DNA of 64,000 nucleotides from Sinorhizobium sp. B11 (GTDB lineage: Bacteria; Pseudomonadota; Alphaproteobacteria; Rhizobiales; Rhizobiaceae). Within the stretch, counting starts at the first letter, position 1. Every line of letters begins with the position of its first letter. The translations under genes were made by a program, and so were the position numbers. Location: the NCBI GenBank assembly GCA_039725955.1, contig CP091034.1, forward strand, positions 3,410,001-3,474,000, read 5' to 3'. Below, in pieces: positions 34,927 to 43,454 of the stretch. The notes below the pieces were generated by a model that had not been told where the DNA came from, searched no databases, and saw only the letters and a list, made by a program, of their open reading frames with translations.

Positions 34927-35000
34927 GAGCAATTCCAGCAAAAGTGCATAGCGGTCTTGCGTCTGGAATTACTTAAAAACAAAGAGATAGAGTGTTTCCA
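34927..35000 (+). repeat. rhizobial dispersed repeat, copy 1
   Basis: It begins GAGCAATTCCAGCAAAAGTG and goes on with AGCGGTCTTGCGTCTGGAATT and ACAAAGAGATAGAG. Related copies are at 41136, 49224 and 52576. The ends are inverse to each other (CAATTCC / GGAATT), so it is a RIME-like palindromic element. It fills most of the 343-base gap 34840-35182. Confidence 0.8.
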
Positions 35001-35182
35001 CACCCGCTTCCGGCTGTCTGCAGCTTCGCTTGAGCGGCAGGTCCGACAAGTGTCTCGGCATAGGGGCCGTGGTTCTCCCGCAGCAAATGATGGATATATG
35101 CGGTGAGCGGGAAACACTCGTAAAGCTCTGTCGCCGCGACAAGGCGAGGAGCCGTTCGGAAGCGGAGCCTGGGATTGCATTC

Positions 35183-35866
35183 ATGGCAGACAACATGAGA
35201 GCGGTGCGCCGCCAAGACGCCGCCGGCCTGCGCGGGTTCCTCGATCTCGATCAGCAGCGCGATTGGACGCAGGGCGGAACGATTCCGGCCGACGCCGACG
35301 AGCGCCCGGAATCCCTGGAATTGCGTCTCAAATACGTGGCCAGGTTCGAGAAGCTGCTGCGCCGGCCGCAGGCACAGGCGGTTCTCGACATTCTCAGGCG
35401 CTACGGGAGCGACTGCATCCCGATCCCGCGCCGGACGGAGCGGCACTACTGGTCGGTTTCCTGTCTGCCGTCGACACCCGGCAAGGCCCTCATTCGCGTC
35501 AATGCGAGCTGGATGGAGCTCTTCTCGCTCTATGCCGATGGTGAGGATATCCGCGCGCTCTTCCTGGTGCATCTTTCCGATTTCACCACCGACCACTCAC
35601 TCGATCACAGCCAGGTGGACGAGGATTTCCTCGGGTCCTGTGTGGTGATGCCTGAAGACGTCAGCTATTTCTTTCCCAGAGGTCAGGACATTTTCGGCGT
35701 CAAGGTCCGCGGCTTCTCCTCGATCGGGAAATTTCTCGCCACGCCCGGTGCGCTGCAGGCGATCCGGGCGTTCAACCTGACGCACATGAACCGCGGCCGG
35801 AACGCCTATCAGGCGAGCCACTGCTACAGGCTGGCGGATTACATGTTGGGTGACGACGGACATTGA
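35183..35866 (+). CDS. hypothetical protein (227 aa)
   Basis: This soluble protein is not recognised. The start at 35183 (MADNMRAVRRQD) is chosen because upstream in-frame sequence overlaps the dispersed repeat region. The protein has an N-terminal helical part (RLKYVARFEKLLRR at about 49-62) followed by alternating strands (HYWSVSCLPSTPGKALIRVNAS at about 88-109). No signal peptide or cofactor motif is seen. It is a single gene with no close partner. Confidence 0.78.
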   Translation: MADNMRAVRRQDAAGLRGFLDLDQQRDWTQGGTIPADADERPESLELRLKYVARFEKLLRRPQAQAVLDILRRYGSDCIPIPRRTERHYWSVSCLPSTPGKALIRVNASWMELFSLYADGEDIRALFLVHLSDFTTDHSLDHSQVDEDFLGSCVVMPEDVSYFFPRGQDIFGVKVRGFSSIGKFLATPGALQAIRAFNLTHMNRGRNAYQASHCYRLADYMLGDDGH

Positions 35867-35983
35867 GCAACGGACCGGAACCGACATCACCCCTCCGATA
35901 AATGCCCGCCCGTAAACCGTCGCGTGCCTTGGCACGCCTCTTGCTCCGTTAAAATTACACTATCCCATCTGGAGTATTGTGTA

Positions 35984-36247
35984 ATGGAATGGGACACCCC
36001 GATCGAATTCGCGCCTGTGATCCTGATGTTCAAGGATCCGGAAAGGGTGTTTTCCATCAGGACGGCAATGGGGGCCGCCAATGCGCTCATAAGGGAATTC
36101 CCCTGCGATGACGGAGAGGAGTTTCTTCTGGCCATCAAGCTCTGCCTCGATGTCGTCAAAGGCATCGCTGATCCCGAGCAGCTCAGAGCCGCGATCATTC
36201 GCGCGGCAGAAGAGGCTGGCGTTACCGCGATCGCCGTCCTGCACTGA
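35984..36247 (+). CDS. DUF982 family protein
   Basis: This 87-residue protein has the DUF982 pattern common in Rhizobiaceae: short strands, then SIRTAMGAANALI and LAIKLCLDVVKG, ending in a helix rich in Ala. The start ATG 35984 follows GGAGTATTGTGTA, a good ribosome-binding site. The function is unknown; these proteins are often encoded in many copies per rhizobial genome. Confidence 0.85.
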   Translation: MEWDTPIEFAPVILMFKDPERVFSIRTAMGAANALIREFPCDDGEEFLLAIKLCLDVVKGIADPEQLRAAIIRAAEEAGVTAIAVLH

Positions 36248-36350
36248 CCGCTTTGAGCAGCGGCGGCATTGAAGCGTCGGGAATCCGGTATAGTTCTGCG
36301 CCATGAGCCATCAGCGCGCCAAGGCGTGCGGTTCTCCGAACGGGAGCGAA

Positions 36351-36875
36351 ATGGGCGTCAGGAACTATCTGATCGAAGGCGTGTCCGGCACCGGCAAGAC
36401 CACGGTCGCGACCGAACTGCAGCAGCGCGGCTACCACGTCATTCATGGCGACCGTGAACTGGCCTATCGCGGCGATCCCCGCACGGGCGAGCCGCTGATC
36501 GGGTTCCGGCACGAGCAGGAGGATGTCGCCTTCGTGCACAGGCAGCACCTCTGGCATGTCGGCAAGGTCCGATCGCTCGCGGCCGATAAAAGCCACCCGG
36601 TCTCCTTCTTCTGCGGCGGCTCGAGGAATTCCCGTCACTTCATCGATCTGTTCGACGCGGTCTTCGTTCTCGAGATCGACCGGGAGACGTTGGAGTACCG
36701 GCTCGCCGGCAGGCCCGAAGACGAGTTTGGCGGAAGGCCGGCCGAGCGGGACCTTGTCCTGCACCTGCATGCGACGAGGGAAGACATTCCGGCGAATGCG
36801 ACCACCATCGACGCCACTCGGCCGCTCGCCGCAGTCGTCGACGATATCCTGTCGAAATGCCGGGGGGCCGGCTGA
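36351..36875 (+). CDS. AAA/P-loop nucleoside kinase-like protein
   Basis: This is a small P-loop protein with Walker A GVSGTGKTT (about residues 9-17 from the 36351 start) at the N-terminus, as in shikimate/gluconate/nucleotide kinases. The middle has HRQHLWHVGK and the phosphate-contacting FVLEIDRETLEYRLAGRP (about 110-127). The start at 36351 (MGVRNYLIEG) is preferred because the fold begins there; ATG 36303 adds 16 residues. The substrate is unknown. It is followed within about 90 bases by a methyltransferase gene. Confidence 0.82.
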   Translation: MGVRNYLIEGVSGTGKTTVATELQQRGYHVIHGDRELAYRGDPRTGEPLIGFRHEQEDVAFVHRQHLWHVGKVRSLAADKSHPVSFFCGGSRNSRHFIDLFDAVFVLEIDRETLEYRLAGRPEDEFGGRPAERDLVLHLHATREDIPANATTIDATRPLAAVVDDILSKCRGAG

Positions 36876-36964
36876 AGCCGGGCTCGCTGCTCTCTGGAAA
36901 ACCGCCCGAAACAAGCAAATCCATGCTAGTCTCGCAGGCCATCAGACCGATGGTGGATGCAGCG

Positions 36965-37777
36965 ATGCTGGAAACGGACAAGATCTTCGCCGGCTCGATC
37001 CCGGAAAACTACGACCGCTATATGGTGCCGCTGATTTTCGAGCCCTTCGCGGCAGACCTTGCCCGGAGAGCCGCGGCCCTGTTGCCGAATGCCGTCCTGG
37101 AAATCGCCGCGGGCACCGGGGCTCTCACCCGCGTCCTCGTCCCGAAACTATCCACCGGCGCAAGCTATACCGCGACCGACCTAAACCAGCCGATGCTCGA
37201 CTACGCCGCTTCGCAGCGGGCTTCCGACCGCCGGATCGAATGGCGCCAGGCGGATGCACTGGCGCTGCCGTTTGAAAACGCGGCGTTCGATCTCGTCTGC
37301 TGTCAGTTCGGGGCGATGTTCTTTCCGGACCGTGTAACCGCCTATCGCGAGGCGAGACGGGTTCTGAAGCCCGGAGGGCATTTCCTCTTCAATGTCTGGG
37401 ACCGCATCGAGGAAAATGACTTTGCGAATGATGTCACGAATGCTCTGGCGGAGATGTTTCCGGACGACCCGCCGCGTTTTCTGGCGCGCACGCCGCACGG
37501 CTATCACGACAAGGCCGTGATCCGGAGCGATCTAGAGGCAGCGGGTTTCCAAAGCGTGGCGATCGAGACGACAGCCGAGCAGAGCCGGGCGCCCTCGCCG
37601 CGTCTTCCTGCCGTTGCCTATTGCCAGGGAACCGTTCTTCGTAGCGAAATCGAGGCGAGAGAACCCGGAAAGCTGCAGGCTGCGACCGATCACGCCGCAT
37701 CCGCGATCGCCGGCAGACATGGCAGCGGCGCGGTGGCCGCCAGGATCCAGGCGCATGTTATCATCGCCACGGCATAG
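36965..37777 (+). CDS. class I SAM-dependent methyltransferase
   Basis: The SAM-binding motif is LEIAAGTGALT (about residues 43-53), with motif II acidic residue in YTATDLNQPML (about 69-79), then motif III VCCQFGAMFF and LKPGGHFLFNVWD. This is the Rossmann methyltransferase fold of the UbiE/COQ5-like (Methyltransf_11) group. The start is uncertain among ATGs 36923, 36950 and 36965; the last fits the conserved MLETDKIFAGSIPE opening. Substrate unknown. Confidence 0.85.
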   Translation: MLETDKIFAGSIPENYDRYMVPLIFEPFAADLARRAAALLPNAVLEIAAGTGALTRVLVPKLSTGASYTATDLNQPMLDYAASQRASDRRIEWRQADALALPFENAAFDLVCCQFGAMFFPDRVTAYREARRVLKPGGHFLFNVWDRIEENDFANDVTNALAEMFPDDPPRFLARTPHGYHDKAVIRSDLEAAGFQSVAIETTAEQSRAPSPRLPAVAYCQGTVLRSEIEAREPGKLQAATDHAASAIAGRHGSGAVAARIQAHVIIATA

Positions 37778-37804
37778 GCCGGGCAGGCGCAGGCGTCGCT
37801 GCGC

Positions 37805-38560
37805 CTAATGCGCAGTATAGGCGCCGTCCGCCAGGTAGTGCGCGCCGGTGATGAAGCTCGCCTGTTCGGAAAGCAGGAAGCAGACGAGGTTGGCGATCTC
37901 GTCAGGCGTTCCGCGCCGGCCCATGGGCTGAAGGGATGCCATCCGGCGCGTGCTCGCTATGTCCAGATGCTCGGATAGCAGCGGCGTATCGATCCAGCCG
38001 GGGCCGACAGCGTTTATCCGGATGCCGAACCTCGCATATTCTATCGCGGCAGCCTTCGTCAGTCCGACAACCCCGTGCTTGGCCGCCGTATAGGCTGCCG
38101 CGGTCGGCAAGCCGACAGCGCCGAGCGCCGAGGACATGTTGACGATTGCGCCCCCGCCCGATCTCAGCATCACGCCGATCTGGCATTTCATGCAGTAGAA
38201 AACGCTGTTCAGATTGACGTTCATCAGCCTGTGCCAGTCATCGAGCGGATAGTCCCCAACTGCCGCCCTGACACCATCGACCCCGGCATTGTTGACCGCG
38301 AGATGAAGGCCGCCGCATGTCTCGACGGCAAAATCGACAAGGCGCTGCACGCCCTCGAAATCGGCCACATCGACAACGAATGCCCGCGCCCGGCCGCCAT
38401 CAGCGCAGATTGCCGCCACGGTTCGGTGCGCAGCCTCCTCGTTGAGATCGGCAATGACGACCTCGGCCCCCTCAAGTGCGAGCTGACGGGAAACGGCCGC
38501 CCCGATACCGGAGCCCGCCCCCGTCACAACCGCGACTTTTCCTTCCAGGCAAAGTTTCAT
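37805..38560 (-). CDS. SDR family oxidoreductase
   Basis: This classical 251-residue SDR has TGAGSGIG (about 12-19), the acidic NAD-selecting Asp in VVIADLNEE (about 36), NNAGVDG (about 89-95), the catalytic Ser in MSSALGA (about 140), and YTAAKHG (Tyr/Lys, about 155-161). This suggests an NAD-dependent dehydrogenase. The start at 38560 (MKLCLEGK) has GGAAGG just upstream. The protein ends close to the typical FITGAHYLADGAYTAH tail of the family. Substrate unknown. Confidence 0.94.
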   Translation of the reverse strand: MKLCLEGKVAVVTGAGSGIGAAVSRQLALEGAEVVIADLNEEAAHRTVAAICADGGRARAFVVDVADFEGVQRLVDFAVETCGGLHLAVNNAGVDGVRAAVGDYPLDDWHRLMNVNLNSVFYCMKCQIGVMLRSGGGAIVNMSSALGAVGLPTAAAYTAAKHGVVGLTKAAAIEYARFGIRINAVGPGWIDTPLLSEHLDIASTRRMASLQPMGRRGTPDEIANLVCFLLSEQASFITGAHYLADGAYTAH

Positions 38561-38762
38561 CGCTTCCTTCCATCTGGGTATTCTAATATTCTTGCAAAAC
38601 GAGTGGCCGAAGCAAGGAGATTCGTGCATGGTCGAAATGCATACTATTGCAAGTTGCGCAGCTTGTCCGCCTGCCAGATACGCAATTCCACAGAAGCGAA
38701 TGGGCCGGAAACGAGCCCGCCGCTGAACGGAAAACATCGAAGCTGACTGAGGGTAAGTGGAA

Positions 38763-39359
38763 ATGAACGAAAGGGCAGTTGTGACACGCCGGGGTCTGGT
38801 CTTGGGTAGCCTGGCTCTGATGCTTCATGGATGCAGTACGACATCGGATGGCCCGCCGCTGGGCTACCGGGTTTTGGGAAGGGATCCGGATGCCGATCCC
38901 CGCTATCGGCGGCAGGAAGTGGCTTATGACGGAGGCGAGCCGCCCGGCACCATCGTCGTCGATACGGGTGCACGTTATCTCTACTTCGTCGAGAACGGCG
39001 GCTTTGCCACGCGCTACGGCGTTGCCGTCGGCGAGGAAGGCTTGAGCTTCAAGGGCGAAGCCACGATCGGCCGCAAGACGGAATGGCCATCCTGGAAGCC
39101 GACCGACGACATGATCGCTCGCAAGCCGCGGCTTGCCCAATATGCCGAGGGCGTGCCGGGTGGTCCGGACAACCCGCTCGGGGCTGCCGCCCTCTACCTC
39201 TACCAGGGCGGCCAGGACACGCTCTTCCGATTGCACGGAACCAATGCTCCCTGGTCGATCGGTCAGGCGGTATCCAACGGCTGCATCCGCCTGACCAATG
39301 CCAATATCGTCGACCTCTACTCCCGCACCCGCATCGGTACGCGCGTACTCGTCATTTGA
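38763..39359 (+). CDS. L,D-transpeptidase (YkuD) lipoprotein
   Basis: The protein begins with a signal peptide and the lipobox LMLHGC at about residues 19-24, which places it in the outer membrane or periplasm. The YkuD domain has the catalytic motif HGTN...SNGCIRLTNANIVDLY with Cys174. Such enzymes make 3-3 peptidoglycan crosslinks or attach proteins to peptidoglycan. The start ATG 38763 has GAGGGTAAG upstream. Length (198 aa) is usual for single-domain rhizobial members, which are numerous. Confidence 0.95.
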   Translation: MNERAVVTRRGLVLGSLALMLHGCSTTSDGPPLGYRVLGRDPDADPRYRRQEVAYDGGEPPGTIVVDTGARYLYFVENGGFATRYGVAVGEEGLSFKGEATIGRKTEWPSWKPTDDMIARKPRLAQYAEGVPGGPDNPLGAAALYLYQGGQDTLFRLHGTNAPWSIGQAVSNGCIRLTNANIVDLYSRTRIGTRVLVI

Positions 39360-39624
39360 ACCAAGTCGCGCGAGACCGGGCCGCGGTTTTCGATACCGGG
39401 ATCGCGAATTCGACAGCCGGAAGTGTGGCAGGCAGGCCACAACGATCACGGCATGCTTCAATGCCGTTTACCATGTGAAATTGCGGGGTTGGCCACAACG
39501 GTTAGTATCTGCTAATGTAGATTCGTTGCACATTGCATCACTCCCGCACTGTCCAAGGTGCCGATATCGTGAAACTTTGAGGTGTAGCTTTTCATAGTCT
39601 GCACCGGGATGAGGAGAGGACTTA

Positions 39625-39744
39625 ATGATCAGAATTTTATTCGTGATCCTCGCAACGCTTGCGGTGGCCAATCTGAGTGCCTGCGGGTCGATTGGTAAAG
39701 GCAAGGGGAAAGCTCCACCGCCTGCAACGGCCGTCTACAAGTAA
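39625..39744 (+). CDS. small lipoprotein (39 aa)
   Basis: A very short ORF starting at ATG 39625 after GAGGAGAGGA, a strong Shine-Dalgarno. It has a hydrophobic signal (ILFVILATLAVAN) and a lipobox LSAC (about 17-20), then a lysine/proline-rich mature tail (KGKGKAPPPATA). It is followed by a hairpin at 39763. Resembles entericidin-like or other tiny rhizobial lipoproteins. The upstream 265 bases (39360-39624) show no other gene. Confidence 0.65.
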   Translation: MIRILFVILATLAVANLSACGSIGKGKGKAPPPATAVYK

Positions 39745-39762
39745 AATTCGCAATGACACTTC

Positions 39763-39785
39763 GGAAGGGCTGGACAAGCCCTTCC
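39763..39785 (+). terminator. hairpin after small lipoprotein gene
   Basis: GGAAGGGCT and its exact inverse AGCCCTTCC form a 9-bp stem with a five-base loop, about 19 bases after the stop at 39744. The following bases are C/T-rich (TCTCCCCC), a weak U-tract. Confidence 0.6.
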
Positions 39786-39901
39786 TCTCCCCCACATCCT
39801 AAACCGGCCAGAGTTGATTCACCTGCCATTCAGCGCGCGGGAACGGATCATCATCTGGCGTCGAGCTCGCATTGTCGGGAGCTTGCACATGGAGCGTGTC
39901 G

Positions 39902-40486
39902 ATGGCGCTTGGAAGAAGCCGCTTGTGCCTGATCGCCATTTTGGCGGTTGTGGTATCATCGTGTCAGTCGGAAGACAAAGCCCCCCAGCCACATTATACA
40001 TCCGATGCCCGTGACCTTAGGAAACCGGCCGCGGCTCAAGCCCAGGCGGGGCGGCGTTTCATCGAGTTCCGCTCGCGTTATGCGCTGACCTACGGTCACA
40101 CTTATGTCGTCTTTGGCAGTGCCGACAGGAATGGAAGAATGATCAGTCCCGAGGTTGCGGGACTTGCCCCGGCTTCGGAAGATGCCGCGCCCTATGTGAT
40201 CGGCCACTTCATTCCCGTCCCCGCCACGACAGGCGAAACGGATGGCGATCTCGAAGAACAATACCGCTCGGCGAGCTGGCGCGTGATGCTGACGGACGCC
40301 GAATATAACGACACGGTCGCCTATATTCGCAAACTCCAGGCGCGCAGCCGTCTCTGGGAAGCGACCGTCTACAATTGCAACGCTTTCGTGGCCGATATCG
40401 CCAAGCATATGGGCTATAAGACGCCAGGCATCTGGCTTCGCCCGCAGCAATTCATTACAAATCTGCGGGAGATGAATACGGGTTGA
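39902..40486 (+). CDS. hypothetical lipoprotein (194 aa)
   Basis: This starts at 39902 with a good GGAG eight bases upstream. The signal peptide is about residues 1-20 with lipobox VVSSC. The mature part shows a papain-like or NlpC-like pattern: RYALTYGHTYVVFG (about 59-72) and VYNCNAFVADIAKHMGY (about 153-169), where the Cys in N-C-N-A-F could be a nucleophile. Such a motif recurs in rhizobial proteins of unknown role. A peptidase or amidase activity is a guess. Confidence 0.82.
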   Translation: MALGRSRLCLIAILAVVVSSCQSEDKAPQPHYTSDARDLRKPAAAQAQAGRRFIEFRSRYALTYGHTYVVFGSADRNGRMISPEVAGLAPASEDAAPYVIGHFIPVPATTGETDGDLEEQYRSASWRVMLTDAEYNDTVAYIRKLQARSRLWEATVYNCNAFVADIAKHMGYKTPGIWLRPQQFITNLREMNTG

Positions 40487-40543
40487 TAGAAAAGCAGGGC
40501 GATCCCGGAAAGAAGCGGATCGTGGAAAGGTTCTGGTGCCGAT

Positions 40544-41137
40544 TTGAGCTTGTCAGTTCACACCATTGGCGAGATCGTCTGGGTCCTCGGAATTATCGCA
40601 TGGTACGTCATCCGTTACCCATTTGAGCGCCGCGGCAAGCGCGTGCCCATCGTGAGCAGTCAGCGGAGCGCGACAGAGAAGCTCGCGCTCGCGGCAGCCC
40701 TTGCCGGGCTTGCGATCGTGCCCGTCTTCTACGTCGCGACCGGTATCCCGAAAGGTGCTGACTATCCTGCCCATATCTGGGCGATCGTAGTCGGGGCAAT
40801 CATCTTCGCGCTCGCCATGTGGGTCTTTCGGCGAACGCACAAGCAGCTCGGCCGAAACTGGTCCATCACGCTGGAAATCCGCCAGAAGCACGAACTGATA
40901 TCATCAGGGCCTTACGCGCTGGTGCGCCACCCCATGTACACGTCCTTCATGCTGATGGGGCTGGCGCAGGCCTTCCTGCTGTCGAACTGGGTGGCGGGCC
41001 TTGCCGGCCTCGTCGGCTTTGCCGTGCTTTTCTTCCTGCGGGTGGACAAGGAAGAGCGTATGATGCTCGACGTTTTTGGTCCTGAATACCGCGCCTATAT
41101 GGACAAGACGAAACGGATCATTCCTTATCTCTACTAG
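40544..41137 (+). CDS. isoprenylcysteine carboxyl methyltransferase family protein
   Basis: This membrane protein of 197 residues has about five hydrophobic helices and the ICMT/PEMT-type SAM-binding segment GPYALVRHPMYTSFML (about 124-139) followed by EERMMLDVFGPEYRAYMDKTKRIIPYLY at the C-terminus (split here by function: E-E and R-Y residues). The start is TTG at 40544, supported by GGAAAGG upstream; a TTG at 40550 is an alternative. In bacteria these enzymes methylate small molecules or lipids, not prenylated proteins; the substrate is unknown. Confidence 0.87.
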   Translation: MSLSVHTIGEIVWVLGIIAWYVIRYPFERRGKRVPIVSSQRSATEKLALAAALAGLAIVPVFYVATGIPKGADYPAHIWAIVVGAIIFALAMWVFRRTHKQLGRNWSITLEIRQKHELISSGPYALVRHPMYTSFMLMGLAQAFLLSNWVAGLAGLVGFAVLFFLRVDKEERMMLDVFGPEYRAYMDKTKRIIPYLY

Positions 41138-41236
41138 AGCAGTTCCAGCAAAACTGTGCAGCGGTTTGCGTCCGGAATTGCATGAAAACAAAGAGATAGA
41201 TCATTTGCGTGTTTCGAGGAGAAACGGAAGTGATCT
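41136..41236 (+). repeat. rhizobial dispersed repeat, copy 2
   Basis: It begins AGAGCAGTTCCAGCAAAACT and includes GCGGTTTGCGTCCGGAATTG and AAACAAAGAGATAGATCATTT, then an inner palindrome (GCGTGTTTCGAGGAGAAACG). It overlaps the stop codon of the methyltransferase gene and lies just upstream of the E2-like gene. Confidence 0.85.
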
Positions 41237-41251
41237 AGGGGGAGGACAAGG

Positions 41252-42038
41252 ATGAGGGGACGGACAGTCAGGCTTTCGGCTGCAAGGCGGCTTGTCGGAG
41301 ATCTCATGCGGTTTTCGATCGGCATACCGCGCGTCACCGTGCAGCGGCAGATGAACCTGCGCGCGCTGGTCGACGCCAGGAGCGCCTGCGACCCGCGGCC
41401 GTCATGGACCGTGCTGTTTCTGAAAGGATATGCGCTCCTGTCGAAGGAGACCCCTGACCTGCGGCGCGCCTATATCAAATTCCCGAAGCACCAGCTCTAT
41501 GAATATCCCGAAAGCGTGGCCTCGATCGCCCATGAGCGAGAGCACGAGGGCGAGCGAATCGTTCTCCTGAGCACGATCAAGGGTCCCGAACAGCGCCCCA
41601 TCCCGGAGCTGGAAAAAACTGATCCAGGAAGCGCGCTCGCGCCCGATTGCCGAGATCAAGGAATTTCGCCGTTCGCTCAAGCTTGCCCGCGCGCCGGCCT
41701 TGCTCCGCTGGTCGTTGATGTGGCTCGGGCTCAACCTGGGGCGAAAGCGGGCGCGCTATTTCGGCACCTTCCAGCTGTCGGTCTATTCCGGCCTTGGCGC
41801 CGAATCCCTCAATCCCCTGACGCCGCTCACCACGCTCCTGAACTACGGGCCGATCGATGCGGAGGGAACGGTGACGGTGCGCATCCATTACGACCACCGG
41901 GTCATGGACGGCGCCAGCATTGCCCGCGCGCTGGAACGGTTCGAAAGGATCCTGAACGGCGATGTCGTCGACGAGGTCAGGGGGCTCAAGCAGGCGGGAA
42001 AGCCTGCCGGCATATCGATTGCGGGAAGGGCACCATGA
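41252..42038 (+). pseudogene. 2-oxo acid dehydrogenase E2-type acyltransferase-like gene with a frameshift
   Basis: The gene begins in one frame (MRGRTVRLSAARRL...) and must change frame at the run of six A at 41613-41618. Before it the text reads RPIPELEK; removing one A continues with LIQEARSRPIAEIKEFRR and then the conserved tail (VRIHYDHRVMDGASIARALE, about residues 210-230), where HxxxDG is the E2 acyltransferase active-site motif. No lipoyl domain is present, so it resembles the stand-alone E2-like proteins of unknown substrate. It may be a real pseudogene or a sequencing error in the A-run. It overlaps the SDR start by four bases. Confidence 0.72.
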
Positions 42039-42913
42039 GCGTCAGCGCCGAACTCCGCCTGGCTGTCGTGGTCCTCGGCGCATCCCGGGGCATCGGGCGG
42101 GCCATTGCCCGGGTTGCCGCGCGCGATGGCAATATCGTGGTTCTGGTGGCGCGCTCCCCCGAGGACCTTGCGGCGGCGGCGGCCGAAATCGTCGGGGCAG
42201 GCGGAGAAGCCTTCACGATCGAACTCGACCTCGCCTCTCAGGATGGATCGTCGCGCCTGGAGGCTTTTCTTGCCGCAAAAGGTCTGGCCTGCGGCGTCCT
42301 GGTCAATAGCGCCGGCTATGGCCTGCGCGGCGCGGCAACCTCCCTGCCCGCCGATGAGCAGCTCGGCATCATCGACGTCAACATCCGCGCGCTCGCCGAC
42401 ATGACCCTGCGCTTCCTGCCGGGCATGGTGGCGCGGCGCAGCGGCGGCGTCATCAATCTCGGCTCCGTCGCCGGTTTCGCGCCAGGCCCCTACATGGCCT
42501 TCTACTACGCCAGCAAGAATTTCGTGCGCGCCTTCTCGACCGCTCTGCATGAGGAGGTCCGCCGCTTCGGTGTGACGGTCACCTGCGTCGCCCCCGGCCC
42601 TGTCTCGACCGACTTTCTGGAAAAATCCGGCGCCGACCGGGCCGCCCTCTTCAAGGTGCTGCCCAAGCTCGATGCCGACTATGTGGCCCATGAGGCATGG
42701 CAGGGTTTCAAGTCCGGCCGCCGCCTCGTCGTTCCCGGCATCTCTTCGAAGCTCGCCGCCTTCATTGCGAGAATCTTGCCCTCGGCGATGGCCCTGCGCC
42801 TGATCGGCCGGGCCCAGCGCCGCAAGAGGGATCCGAACCCCCGTCGGCCGGAAACGAGCATTCCGGCACCGGCTCGTAAACCGGAATCGGCTTTCGGAAA
42901 GCCCGACGCCTAG
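42035..42913 (+). CDS. SDR family NAD(P)-dependent oxidoreductase
   Basis: This 292-residue SDR has the cofactor motif GASRGIG (about residues 15-21), NSAGYG (about 91-96), catalytic Ser in LGSVAGF, and YYASKNF (about 155-161, Tyr and Lys). It matches the DltE/YqjQ-like SDRs that act on acyl or lipid substrates, with a hydrophobic C-terminal region (KLAAFIARILPSAMALRLIG) that could bind membranes. The start ATGA overlaps the preceding stop, so it is co-translated with the E2-like gene. Confidence 0.93.
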   Translation: MSVSAELRLAVVVLGASRGIGRAIARVAARDGNIVVLVARSPEDLAAAAAEIVGAGGEAFTIELDLASQDGSSRLEAFLAAKGLACGVLVNSAGYGLRGAATSLPADEQLGIIDVNIRALADMTLRFLPGMVARRSGGVINLGSVAGFAPGPYMAFYYASKNFVRAFSTALHEEVRRFGVTVTCVAPGPVSTDFLEKSGADRAALFKVLPKLDADYVAHEAWQGFKSGRRLVVPGISSKLAAFIARILPSAMALRLIGRAQRRKRDPNPRRPETSIPAPARKPESAFGKPDA

Positions 42914-42988
42914 GCTCCGGGAGTTAAGGCGTCATTCGTGCCTGCGGCTGGACTTGCAGCGTTTCAACCGAAGCTGCAATGCCCGGGA

Positions 42989-43276
42989 TCATCGCTGGTC
43001 GGTGCTGCGCGCAAAAACCTGCTTCGAACCCTCAGGCTGATCGGCCTGCGGTGCCTCGCGCCTGATCCGCAGCCACCAGTTCGCGCTTAGCCGCGGGGCC
43101 GTCAGCTGTCCATCATGAGGAGATGGTTTCACCACCTCGTTCTGAATGCGATTGCCTTTTCCGGGCGCAATGTCGTCAGCGCAAGCCATGGTCACGGGAA
43201 GAGCAAGAGCCGCACTCGCAAGGAGCGCTCTCCAGGCATGTCTCGCAGTGCTTGGCATGACGGGCAGGTTTCTCAT
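42989..43276 (-). CDS. small exported hypothetical protein (95 aa)
   Basis: This has an N-terminal signal peptide (about residues 14-33, ending in MACADD), then a short soluble segment with VVKPSPHDGQL and a tryptophan pair in SANWWLRIRRE. No domain is recognised. It is antiparallel to the SDR gene and divergent from the CecR-like regulator at 43454, sharing a 177-base promoter region with it. Confidence 0.6.
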   Translation of the reverse strand: MRNLPVMPSTARHAWRALLASAALALPVTMACADDIAPGKGNRIQNEVVKPSPHDGQLTAPRLSANWWLRIRREAPQADQPEGSKQVFARSTDQR

Positions 43277-43419
43277 CCTCCCATTCAGCCAGAATATTAG
43301 CCTTTACGGAAGTACGAAACGGTAAATGCACCGGCAGTAGACGTAAATATACTGACGGTTGGCCCCCGCAACGCTCATTCATAGGAGCACGGACGCGGCA
43401 AGATAAAAATTCATTCGAT

Positions 43420-43454
43420 TGACTGAAATCTCCGTTGGAGTTATACGTCAGTCA
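43420..43454 (+). promoter_or_regulatory. inverted repeat at the cecR start, candidate self-operator
   Basis: TGACTGA (43420-43426) and its exact inverse TCAGTCA (43448-43454) flank 21 bases. The right arm touches the start codon of the TetR-type gene. A TetR-family dimer pair could repress its own operon here. Spacing is wide, so it may be two half-sites for a tetramer. Confidence 0.45.

Noticed and set aside
41252..42913. Single 553-codon ORF read as an E2-SDR fusion
   Set aside because: The middle of this frame has no protein character; it arises because a frameshift in the E2-like gene puts its start in the same frame as the separate SDR gene.
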